Assembly: GCA_017654935.2 (NCBI GenBank)
Contig: CM065690.1
Span: 27,135,841-27,199,840, forward strand
Direction of reading: 5' to 3'
Length of the DNA: 64,000 nt
Source of the DNA: Phymorhynchus buccinoides
Taxonomy: Eukaryota > Mollusca > Gastropoda > Neogastropoda > Raphitomidae
The notes beneath the pieces are model-generated. The model did not search any database and had not been told where the DNA came from. It was given only the letters and a program-made list of their open reading frames with translations. The stretch's first letter is position 1; each line of letters starts with the position of its first letter. The translations under genes and the position numbers were made by a program. Of the stretch, positions 32,901 through 44,783 are shown in pieces.

Positions 32901-35900
32901 CTGTATTATTGTATAAGTAATGTATACTGATTATGATTTTAATCTTTGTATATCTTAATGTACTTGATATATGTGTTCGATATTTATCTCATCTTGATAT
33001 CTATTATCTTAATCGTACTGCCGGTACTAGTTTTTTATATTGTCTGAATGTTTTCTCTGTACTGTTATCTTAGCATTGTGGGATAACTCTGTTGATATCG
33101 CCGCCTTCTCGTGTCTGTATGTTAGTGGTGTCATCTTAGAAATGTCTGGGAAATGATTTGATGATTTAACTGTGTTTTGCATTCTGTCTATACATTTCCT
33201 TCACTTTATGCTGTTTTGCATGCTTTCGAGATCTACATTCAAAGTAATGTGTTTCATTGATTGATCGCAGGCGTTGCCACAATTAATTTCTCATGTCTTG
33301 GACAATAAAGTTCTTTGACAGTTGAAGTTGTACGTGCAAGGACATTCCATCCATCACTTGGCAACAAATCTGGCCTTACTCCTATCGAATGATGTGAAAT
33401 GGGCTTCTAACGTGTGCACTACGAGTTCTTTTGCGCATGCATGCATTCGTACATCCGGTGAACTCTGTGTTTAAAATGTGTAGGTCTCATCCAAAAGACT
33501 TTTCACCAAACTGATGTGCTCAAGGTACCCATTTACACCTGGGTGGAGTGAGGCATAATCAGGAGTAAATATTCCTTTCCAGCAAGGACAAACATCTGCG
33601 ACTTTAGCTTGGATTTGATACCTCGCTAAACTCGACTATAACCCTAAGGTACTTACGTAGCCCAGCATACTTCAACCAACTTACTGGTGACGGTTTTAAT
33701 ACTTTCCCTCCGGATCCCACAAATCCATAAATGAGTCATTGGCAACAATAAAATATAAAAGTGATGGAACCACCCCTTTTGTACATCTAACTGATGCGCC
33801 CCTGATGACCAAGCAGAGTGGATCTATGTTAGTCGTGTGGAAGGGGGGTAAGGCAGGAGGTTTCATATACATATGTGGCTTGGACCTCTTCGGGTTTGTG
33901 GGGGAGCCCCAATGAAGCTGATGATAATGTAAGATGCAATGACAAATAGTGAAGGCCTGTTACCGGGGAGAAAGAATTTAAGCTATAAAAATCTTAGCTT
34001 ATTAAACTATGACACATGCGAATTCGCATTTCATGTTCCTGCTCTTTTCTGTTGTCTTTGTCGCCTCTCTTAGCAACATGAATGAGATTTGTATGCAGCT
34101 CGCCAAAAAGGTGTTGCCACTAGAATTGGGAGACCTTGTAAAAGCAAAATTTACTATTGGAATGTCAATGACTTATACTTATATTCTATGTTGTAAACGT
34201 GTTATACGCATATTTCAACATGATGTGCAATCCAAAAAATGAAAAAAGAAACTTGTTGGGTTTTTGTTTTTTTGAGATATAACATGCAGTGTGAATTACC
34301 ATGAATTTCTCTGGGAATTTGTGAACCATAACGCAGGGCTCTTGGCAAGAACGTTGACTAAACATTACACTCGAAATACTTCCTATGTTCGTCCAGCACC
34401 ATGCTTCCATACACATGTACCAATGGTCCCATTCTATCGTGAGCGCCTGCCGTGTCCTTCCAGGCCTATCCATGATATAGCAAGATCAACAAATGGAATG
34501 GCCTGTGTGAAATGCAGCGCACTCAAACCCATGCCACCCCCCAAAGCAGCGAAAGAAGTACAAAACCACAACCAAGCAGTTCCAAAGAATCCCCCACTCA
34601 GAACTTCACGACTACTAGCAACCAACTCCTTCTCCTCCCGAAACGTCCGCTGCTTGGACAATGATCCCTCCATCAGAGACAGTCCATCTGTCCAGTAACC
34701 ACAGCTCAGCTCCCTTAAATCCCGAAGGTGCTGAAAGCTCACCTCTGACTGAAAAATAAAACTAACTTACCAACCCCCCTCTACCCCCACACACCTCCCA
34801 CCTAACTCCCACACACCCTAGTGTAGCAGGCTGGGTGTTCTCGGGACTAGCCAGTGCGTGCCGGTTCGTGCACGTCCTCTATCTGTCCAGATTTATTATT
34901 TTTTCGTTTGTTATTTTTTCCCGTGTGCTGCATAATTTATGCTTGAAACAAACTCTATGTACATGTGCTCAGTAATTGCCGGTTACGGCCAGTTGTGGAC
35001 ATTATTGGCAGAAGAACTGCTCATGAACACAATCAAATTGAACATACTTGTTTTATGCGACAACATCAACATTTACTAGTACAAAATTACCCCTCGCAGC
35101 TTTGAGGTTTTTATGAACCAAAACAAGCCACTTCAGCCTTACTCCCCTTATGATAGTATCTAGTATATGTGGCGTGCAGAGTATATAGGCCATACCTGAG
35201 GCCTGTTAGATGATCTTTGATCAGAAATACTAACTAGCTATATTTTTGGGATCACATAATCCATCTAGCAATCTTTTGGATCTCAATAACTGTACTTGGC
35301 AACCAGTATAACTACATATTCACTGCAGTGAACAAGACACAACACAAAAGCTTTCTAATTGATGCATTTACTCACTAAACTTCGACAGAATCATGGTAGG
35401 CGGGTTCTGGTCGCAGTCAAAAAGGTGAGGCTAGTTCGTCCAAATTAGGGAACGGTCGTTTATCGCACCCAAGACCATTTTCGTACCCCTGGACGATTTT
35501 CGTACTATTTTCCGTGTGGTTGATAGGGGTCAGGGAGGGGTAAGGGATTGGGGCAGGTGGGGGGGACAGGGTTAGGTATGTGGTTACGATGTCTTTTCTT
35601 TGTTGCAAACTAGCATCTGGTTTTTTTGTCATACAAACAGCTCTTCACTGTCTTTATAAAAAACGACTAATACGTTTGGTGTACCGAACATCGTCCAGGG
35701 TACGCCAAAAAGGCCAGGGTACTGTAAAACGACTTCTCTTTCCTCCTTCTTCTCTGCTGTAACCTGCAAATCTGCCGCTTCGCCTACTTATGACTATGAG
35801 AGTGTGGATGTGTGTGACAAACACAAATTTCACTCTTTCATAAAATACTGTGTGATAAATTTACTAATCCCTAACCCTACAAAAAAGTGCATACAATTGT

Positions 35901-36549
35901 TTTTGGTTATTGTGGCCACAATGTCGCAAATATGACAATCTCATAGTAGGCGCGGCAGATTGTGCTCACTGAGCTTTACAATTTTTGACCTGTCTCTCGA
36001 CAGGCCTAAGAATATCGTTTAGACAAGATGACACTGACCAACAACTGAATGTTCAATCAATATATTATTGAATAGATCGGCCGAGACGGCGTATGACGTG
36101 AGAATAAGATCAATACAGTATGTCTTTGTCAAAACAACGTTTCATCACGCGCATACCTCACTGTTGAATAGGGCTCCGACTGCTTCAATGTTGACAGTTC
36201 AAAGTATATAGCTACAAAAAGATCTCGGCACACTATTACTGGAAAACTTTTAGTAAACACTAATCGTTCTATCAATTCAGTTTTTTGCCGCTGCAATATC
36301 AAAATGGCGGCATTATTCTAGCAAAACCTGTGCCGAAAGTATACAACTCACTGCTGTATGGTCTTTTCAATACATGAATAATTTTATTGACCAATCGCTG
36401 ATTTGTGTTATCTGTTCACACATTACATGTGAGCATCAACGTTAATGGTTCTAGACACAGTAACTGTGTCAATCTAATCCACTCCTAGCCAGACCACTAA
36501 TCATCCCGTGATGGCAGCCACTCCTTCTTTCTTTCTTTTTATGTTCACA
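29984..36549. other. About 6.5 kb without a recognisable gene
   Basis: No coding exon can be supported. Noted items are a TG-rich stretch at about 32540-32830, an ACAATAAAGTTCTTTGAC word near 33302 that could be a polyadenylation site on +, overlapping ORFs on both strands at 34291-34742 with no recognisable motif, and a segment at 35440-35560 with a repeated CATTTTCGTAC/ATTTTCGTAC word. Confidence 0.5.
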
Positions 36550-36635
36550 CAAAGTGGAGAAATCTATTTGTGTCTGAGGTCGTGTGTTCCATGACCCTCC
36601 GGCGCGCAGCGCTCCGCGTCCGCGACTCTCGTGTG

Positions 36636-36930
36636 TTGCATTCCTTGTGTGTGTGTGTGCTGCCTGTTGTGTGTGTCGGTGTGCGCATTTATGTGACGTG
36701 CGTGCGGTTTTCTGTAGTGCGGTGTGCGTGCGCCGTGCGCGCGGCGTCCGCTGTGTGTGTGTGTGTGTGTGTGTGTGGTGCTGTGTGTGTGGTGTGGTGT
36801 GGGCAGTGTAGTGTTCTGTGTGTGTAGTGTGTGAGTGTGTGTGTTGTGTGTGTTTCTGTGTGTGTGCGTAGTGGTGCCGTGTGCTGTGTTGACGTGCGTG
36901 TCCGTGGTTGTTGCCGTGTGCTCGTGTTGC
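36636..36930. repeat. Irregular (GT)n-rich tract
   Basis: About 295 bp dominated by GT/TGTG with GCG interruptions. The irregularity is compatible with sequencing error in a microsatellite. Confidence 0.85.
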
Positions 36931-36959
36931 GACCGTTTCTTGCTATCTCATGTGTGTAA

Positions 36960-39900
36960 GGATCCTGCTTAGTTAACGGTATGGATATGTATGTCTATCA
37001 AGGCTTCGAAACGTTCAATACAGACTTGACTTCGTTTTATTATCATCACGACCGTTTACTACAGCGTATGTAGCGACCGTTACTGCTGTGTGTAAGGACC
37101 GCTTTACTAAGATAATAATTTAACTGTAAATAAATAATAATAATAATTGATAGTAATTATATCGGCGCCTTTCTTACTAATTTTTTACACTCAAGGGCGC
37201 TTCCATCACTGATACACCGCAATCGCACTAAAGAAACATTATCACCATTCATCACCCAGGCTACAAGATCAAGAAGGAAACATTTCTACAAACCGTCAAT
37301 GAGCTGATATAGTGATAGTGTGTCTGACGTTTAGTTTGAAAGTAGAGATAGTTGGTTCATTGCGCGACGATCGACTGGGAGGGAATTCAAAACTATCGCA
37401 GGGGCACGAACTTGAAACACTGTCACGGTCACCAAAGATTTTAGATTTGTTTTTGGATCAACTTTCAGATCATCTGTCGTTTCGTTGCTTTGATGTGACC
37501 TGGAGTGAGCGGGACATGTGAGTGTAGGGATGAAAGAGCTATGGGGAGGTAAGGCTTGATATGTCTGTTTAAAGTGACGGAAAGGATTAGAACAGCCAGC
37601 TTATACTGACCTAGGCGGAACTGGCCACAGGGAGCCAATGGAGCTCCATCAAAGTGGTCCGTGCGACGTGATCTACGCTTGCGTGTCTTTTACGCAATAC
37701 GAGGCGGGGCGCCCTGTTTTGAACTCGCTGAAGGCGAGTATATATGTGTATCTGTAGGTAAGCGCCCAAATGTAGAAATGAATATCATTGCTGAATATCT
37801 AACGTTGAAATGAAATAAAAGTCTGTCGAAATAAAAGCTTTAATCGTCTTCCTAATAAACAGTATTCGTCGGTTATATTCGCTCGTTTAACGATACTGCT
37901 TACACGTTATGATAGTCTATTGTAAGGACTGTTATTAAGGTTAGAATATGTCTCTATAAGGCTTCGATTTTTAGCGTTTCAATACAGAGCATTCGCCCTT
38001 GCATGGTCCTCTGTAGAGATTAGCGACACGTTGTCTAACAACAGCGTAATCGATCTAGTAAACGATCCGTTACGCACTTTTATTCTGTAGCGACGATCAT
38101 CTGTTTACGCAGGTCTGTAAGGGGACTGTTAGCTGTAGATATAAGATATCTGTACCCATGCATTGTCGAATCGTACGTAACGATATAATTTAACTCCTAA
38201 TACTTTAATCGTTTCAATACAGAGTGTATTTCGAGGTAGTATTTCGTCTCTTTTTAACTGCATACGTTAACGTTGATAGTCTATGTAAGGACTGTTATTT
38301 ACAAGTATGTATCTATCTCTCTATAACGGTCTTCGACGCGTTCAATACAGAGCCATTCGCCCTTGCAGTGTCTCCTGTTAGGGTGATGCGACCGTTTCAA
38401 ACAGGTATTCGCTCTTGTTACACTGCACCGTTTACACGCTACTGGTATGTGCGGACCTGTTACGCTGTGTAAGGACGTTGTCCTTAGCTATTAAGAAACG
38501 TAATGCCTTGACATCGTTTTGTTTTTCGATGCAGAGTATTCGAGTATTCGCTCTGTTACAACGAACGCTACTCTGTATGTGAAATCTGTTAACTATATTA
38601 GACCGTGTATGGTCCTTCACGAAACGTTCTTTTTGAATACAGTAGGACTATTTGCGTTTGAACGACACCGTTTGCGCTCTGACTGTAAGGATCTGCATAT
38701 AGATCTTTACGTACATATGTATTCTCTGTGGTGCTTCAGGAATTGTTTTCAATACAGAGTATTTACTCTAAACAAGCCGTTCGCGCACTTGTGTACACGA
38801 CTCCTACGTTACGTCATTGTGTAAAGATATAGTACAGTATGATGAGTATGCCCCGGTATGCGCATAAGAAACGTTTAATAACAGATTACTGCTCTTGTAA
38901 CGATGTTACGGCCTCATTGTAACGCGACCATTTAACGCTCTATCAGTAAGGACTGTTCTCCTTAAGGCTGCGAAAAGTTTCTAATACCGTCAGAGTATTC
39001 TGACTCCTGTAACTCGACCGTTACACTCAAGTATACGCCATTACTACTGGTGTAAGGACTTGTTACTTAGATATTAAGAATATCTGTTTGATGCGTCACG
39101 AAACGTTTCCAATGCAGTCATTATCCCACTCTTTTCTTAACAGCCGTCGTTGTCTTGGCACTATGTAAAACGACCGCACGCTATTGTAAAGACTTCGTTC
39201 TTCGTCACCAGGATGAGATGTCTCTCTGAGGATACAGAATACGTGTCAAATACAGGAGTATGTCGCTCTATGTAATGATGTTACGCTCTATATAAACGAA
39301 CTGTCTATTAAGGTAGAATGATTGGAATCAGTGTGTCATGTATTATGTATAGTAGGTAGGCCTAATTATATTTTTTATGACGTGAGTGGTTCGTTATCTT
39401 TAATTTCGTACACTGTGTTTTTGTCCACTGGATATGATGACTAAATAGAGCGGAATGTCCGTTTCGATCCGTTTCCTACAGCACTGTGTGTAATTTATGT
39501 GCATTATGTGGTACATATGATGCGAACTTGATGTGTTCATCTAGGTTATGAATGGGACTAAATGTTTTTGGGTTTTCCAGGTTGTTGAACGTTGGTTCGT
39601 AAGGATACACTGATTATGGAGTGTTGTTCTAATAAAGTTGGTACGATTTTACGCACTCTCTCTTCTCCCTGGCTATCTCTCGCGTGACTCAGTCACTTGA
39701 GATGACCATAGCTTCGTTGACGGGACTACAATAGAAAAAGTGCATACAATATAAAATTAAAAATAAACACGGTCTGTGGAAAGACCTTACTATGATGTGA
39801 GTTATGTCGAGTTGTAAGTATTTCCTGTAAATCGTCTCTTCAAAACAGTGTTATATTCGCTCTCTTGTAACGACCGCCTTACGCTCTTATTCGTAAGATG

Positions 39901-41170
39901 AAGCTTACTAGGGTTAGAATATGTCTATAAGGCTTCGAAAACGTTCAAAACAGTTGTAATTCCCGATCTTGTATACGAATGTACTCTCTATGCAAGGATG
40001 AGTCTACTAGGGCTCTTAGATAGAATTAACTGTTCTATAAGGCTTTCAAAAACAGTTTCAATAGCAGTATTCGCTCTTGTAAACGACTTGTTACTACTCT
40101 AGCAAGTGATTATGCTACTAGGGTTAGAATAACTGTCAAAGGCTTGTCAACAAAACGTTTCATCGATATTCGCTTCTCTTGTAACGACTGTACTCTCTAT
40201 GCAAGGATAGTTTACTGCAGGTAGATAGATATTATGTAATAAGGCGTTCACAAAACGTTTGCAAGCTTAGAGTATTTCACGTCTTTGTAACACGACCGTT
40301 TACGCTCTATCGTAAGGATGTGCTTATAGTGGTAGAATATGGTCGATAAGGCCGTCAATAAAACACGTGTTTCAATAGGAGTATTCGCTCTTGTAACGAT
40401 GTGTTACTCTCTAAAGTAACCTGACCTATTTTACTCTTTGTTACATGCGATTGTTGACTTAGATATAAGATATCTGTGATAGCGTCGAAACCGTTTCGAT
40501 ACAGATTTTACACTCTTTTAACAGCACCGTTGCGCACTATGTAACGACCGTTACGATCTGTGGTAAAGACTGTTGCTATGATGAGTATATCTCTGTAAGT
40601 GTATACGAAGCCGTTCTCAATAACAGAGTTCATTCCGCTCTCATGCAACCGACATGCTTACGAATCTATATAAACGACGGTTAAGTCTATGTAAGGACTG
40701 GTATTGAGTGTTAGGGATTTATGTCTCTATAAGGCTTCGAAACGTTTCAATACCCGAGTATTCTCGTCTTGTAACGACCGTTATCGTTATCTATGTTAAC
40801 GAACCGTTTATGGCTCTGTGTTGTGTTAAGGATTGTTTACCTTGGATAGAAATATGTCTCTGTGATATGGCTTCGAACCGTTTCATGCAGAGGTATCGCT
40901 CTTTGTTTTTAGCGACCATCGGGTTACGATCTGTAGTAAGGACCTGTTTCTAAGATATAATTGTTATCTGACGGTCTCTTGTGACAACGTTATCAATGCT
41001 AGAGTTTTCGCTTTTTGTGTATATAGGCATCCATCCCCTGTTATGCTCTGTTCGTAAGGTACAGTTTAGTACTAAAATTAGAAAAATGTTCATCTTGTAA
41101 GGGCTCGAAACGTTGGACAATAGAGCATGTATTCGCTTTCGCTGTACACCGGACCAGTTTATCGCTTTTT
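36960..41170. repeat. Degenerate tandem array, about 100-130 bp period
   Basis: The words CGAAACGTTTCAATACAGAG, TATTCGCTCTTGTAACGACC, GTTTACGCTCTATGTAAGGA and GAATATGTCTCTATAAGGCT recur in the same order dozens of times, with many small indels. Clear recurrences of the GTTTCAATA word are near 37980, 38214, 38748, 40055, 40367 and 40741. The array is interrupted by apparently non-repeat sequence (about 37120-37860 and 39310-39830). ORFs here are chance products. The ragged units look like either an old satellite or poorly corrected reads. Confidence 0.8.
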
Positions 41171-43729
41171 CCTTGTGTAAGTTTGCTAATTATATTATTA
41201 ACTAAATATAAAAGAATGAAAAAAATATACTTTCTTCATAATTCTCCGTCTCTTTGACGTGACAAAAATACTCTGAAGATAATTTTCCGCTTTTGTTATA
41301 TCACATCAGACCCTCGGTCTTTTCCGCTGGATCACTGTGGTTTGCCTTGGCAACCAGGGTTTGTAGGCTCTATATTCACATCTGGTGTGTTTTCGTTTTT
41401 TTCATTTGTTTCAGCTGGAGAATCACAAATTATTTTACTTTAGGCGTGGGAAAAACATTTTCATATCGGGACTGTATCCTGCGTTGGCAAGCCTGTGCTT
41501 GGATCCTCCTGGAGCGTGCTATGCCGTACACTCGATCCTTCGATGTCTGAGTGAGTGATGTAATCGTCTAGACATAACAGGCGTGTTGTTGCTTCCAAAG
41601 ATTCTATTAGTCCTATTGTGACAGTTGGCAGGTGTGTGGGTTGAGTCCTCACGTTATATGTCACAGTTCTACTCATGTTCCTTGTCCTGGCACCTTCTCT
41701 CTCCTCTCTGCTTACTCTACTACTATCTGTCTTTCTATCCATCTATCATCTCTTCTCTCGCTCAGATCTTATGTATCTTCTCTGTTTATATCTCTGTCTT
41801 CTTCCTCTTTTCCTTACATACATCTCTCTCATCCTCTCTCTCTCCTCTCCCGCTCTACTCTCTCTCTCATCTCATCTCTCTCTCTAGATGCCTCGTTGTG
41901 CATCTCTGTTGCCCTTCTTCTCTCTCTTTCCTCCTTCTCTTCGTCTCTACTTCTCTGTGTGTCTCTTACTCTCTCTCCTCTCTCTTTCTCTCTCATCTCT
42001 CCTCATACACTCCTGTCTCGCCCTGCAGCTCACTAATGGTCTCATGTGACGTCTTTCATCCATTATCTGTCTGTCTGTACCAGTGTCTGTCTGTCTCTCC
42101 CTCCCTCTTTCGTGTGTCTTTTGTCTTGTCGAGTCAGTTTGTCTGTCTCCAATATTTGCGGATCAAGCATCACCTTGGCACCATCCCGAAGGGTCATGCA
42201 TCGCTCCTTACTGTGTTCGGAGCGCTGAGCTCATCTTAAAGTCTATGTCTGTCAAGTTGCCAAGGGTTGCAATAGCTCAGTCTATATAATATGTAGGCTA
42301 GTTATTGTACAAGTTATAATATACGACTGATGACGGGCATATTGAAACGAATAGAACAGGGAATTTGTAGAGTACTTGTACGTCAGTTACACGGGTGCAT
42401 GCAACAGATCTGTCAAGGGTTTCATAATCAATTAGTTATACAGTTTGAGATCATCGAGAGCATAATGTAAAAAAAAGTCGGTAGTTAATAGATAATCGTT
42501 TAGAACACACGCACACGCACGCGAGCCACGCACACGCACACACACATACACACATACACACAACCACAACACACACACACATCCACGCACTCACAACACA
42601 CACACATTATATCTCCAACCAATCAGCCACATATAATGCACAAAATAGAGATTCACCATTAAATACTAGGCTAGCAAGCACATACACATGCAGTCGAGCA
42701 CACCCATACGCTGGCATATTTGCCACAAAAGCGTGGCGCGCGCACACGCACTATACAACTACGTCGCGCGCGCACGTGTGAAATATCAAAAAATACAGTG
42801 ACATCCTGATACACATGCCAGCTTCCTGAACAGATGGCGGCCATTTCAAAGAGTAGAACCTTATCCGTTCTAGTGCATGTGCATGCGCAATGTGTAATAG
42901 GTTGATCTATTTGTAAATAAATAAAAAGACCATTAGGTGGTACTAAGTAAGAGAGAACATGGATAAACAAAAAAAAGAAGAAACATGAAAAAGCAGCTGA
43001 AAATACATGTAGGCTATACAGGAAAGAGCAAATGCACCTGGGCCGGGCTTACATAGGTGCTAACAGGGACCCCCATTTGGGGGTCTATGAAGTACTTAAA
43101 TTCTAAAGGACCCACTTACAAACGAATGTGTTGTCGGGTGTACACCGTGGATGCACTAGAATATCAATTATTTTTTGGGCATTCGCAATGCCACTGGGAC
43201 CCTCTATCCCTGTCCTCTGTCAGGACCCTGCTTTGCTCGTAGTGATTGAGTCCCCTGGGACCCTTGTTTTTGCGGGGACCATGGCGGGGGCGAGCCCTGC
43301 TGGGTATTAATTTTTCAATGTTATATTATCAAGTCGTTTTAAACTTCGTCTTTTTAATTGATTAGCTGCAAAATCTGTGAATCGAGATCCATGTGTCTGG
43401 TGCGATCTACCATCTATGATCTTTATATCAAACAGCTTACCCTGATATTGCTTTGGTGGCAAACTGTTCTGATGCGACATGGCCATTGCCAATAGGGCTA
43501 CATTGAACATTGCTAACGCCGCCGTAGGTGAGCGTCGGTAAGCATCCCGTATAATGTTGTTGTTAGTTTTAGAGCTTTTGTCAGTGTCATGTCCGTTAAA
43601 TTCGATGTGCCATTAAGCTAAAATAGGGATGTCGCTTCTAGTTATCTTGGACATTATCTTTGTCAAGAGAGGGTGGTACCAAAGAAAAGAGAATACATGC
43701 GCGGAAGAGTTTATCATAATGTTAATGTA
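41171..43729. other. Non-genic, CT-rich and CA-rich sequence
   Basis: Contains an irregular (CT)n region (about 41690-42130), whose long Ser/Leu-rich ORFs are artefacts of composition, and a (CA)n region (about 42505-42610). I recognise no exon. Confidence 0.6.
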
Positions 43730-43980
43730 GGGGAAGACGGGGTAAAATATGCGCCATGCGGCGGGGTACAGAAGCCCACCCCAATTATCTCATGAAAGTC
43801 AAATGAAGCAAATTTCAGTTCTATTTTCTGCTGTGTACTTGAGACCGAAGGCGTTAATGTCTATCATTGTGTTATCATGGGCTATCAATTTGAATGAAAT
43901 ATTTTTGCTTTATTTCATGAAAAAGGGGTGGTCATCTCAGTTATCCCGCCTACATGTGACGCCTTTTGTGTACCCCGTTT
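43730..43980. mobile_element. MITE, GGGAAGACGGGGTA family (copy 1)
   Basis: Starts GGGGAAGACGGGGTAAAATA and ends near TGTACCCCGTTT, with paired inner words CACCCCAATTATCTCATGAA / TTTCATGAAAAAGGGGTGG. About 250 bp, non-coding. Two more copies are at 44555-44783 and 54671-54913. Confidence 0.75.
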
Positions 43981-44484
43981 CCGCTTACAGCTTATGCACA
44001 ATCAATCGAAACTGTAGGCTTATGTGCCTGTCCTGTTCCTTCCTCCTCTCGTGTGTGCACACATAAGCGGCTCTTCCATGCAGAAACCCGGTACCGTCAA
44101 TCCATGAAAAGGGCACATGATTGCGCATCGTGTCCGAATCTTTTGTACCTATTATCGCATAAACTTAATCATTTCATTTTCTTTTCACACTATTTTAGGT
44201 GTTACTTTATGAGTACCGGACACTACCCGGGCCTTATGCTTGCATTTTTATACGACCTATGTTTTCAGATCTTCATCCGGATGTCTGACGCCATTACCAC
44301 TTCTTCAAAGTCTACGGGTTATGAGGTATGTAGGTTAAGACTTATGTACGTATGTATTCTTATGACTATGATATATCAACATAGCAAGAGGAGGCTATGG
44401 CCTCTTTGTCCTGTGAGTGTGGCCTAGTGCCTTGAATGTGTTTAATAGGAGAATATATCACTTTAGTGCAGAATATAATAATAA

Positions 44485-44554
44485 TTTATTATGTAGCGGT
44501 GCCCATAGCCGATGAGGTTTTAACCGAGTGACTGTGGGTACCGCTTACCACCTA
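44485..44554. repeat. Dispersed repeat, copy 1
   Basis: The words GGTGCCCATAGCC, GATGAGGTTTTA and ACCGCTTACCACCTAG recur in the same order at 55462-55520 (GGTACCATAGCC, ATGAGGTTTA, ACCGCTACACCTAG). Non-coding. I cannot assign a family. Confidence 0.55.
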
Positions 44555-44783
44555 GGGAAGACGGGGTAAAAAGCGCATGGGCGGTAAGAAGCACTCCCCT
44601 AATTGTATTTCATGATAATACAGAAAATCTGCCCCCCGTCACAAAATTTGCTGTATTGCAGACGAATGCGTAGACATTAAACGCTCGTTCCTCATGTGGC
44701 ACAAAATGAGACTGAAATTTGCTTATTTCATGAGAGATAATTGGGGTGGGGCTCTTAACCGCCCATTGGCCGTTCTACCCCGT
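44555..44783. mobile_element. MITE, GGGAAGACGGGGTA family (copy 2)
   Basis: Starts GGGAAGACGGGGTAAAAAGC and ends GGCCGTTCTACCCCGTG, with the paired inner word GAGATAATTGGGGTGGGGCT near the right end. About 229 bp. Confidence 0.75.

Noticed and set aside
34291..34742. Overlapping ORFs of 135 (+) and 102 (-) residues
   Set aside because: Neither has a motif I recognise, good splice context or support from neighbours; left as unassigned.
41625..42239. Long Ser/Leu-rich ORFs on the plus strand
   Set aside because: They follow an irregular (CT)n tract in all three frames; no domain, and codon content mirrors the repeat.
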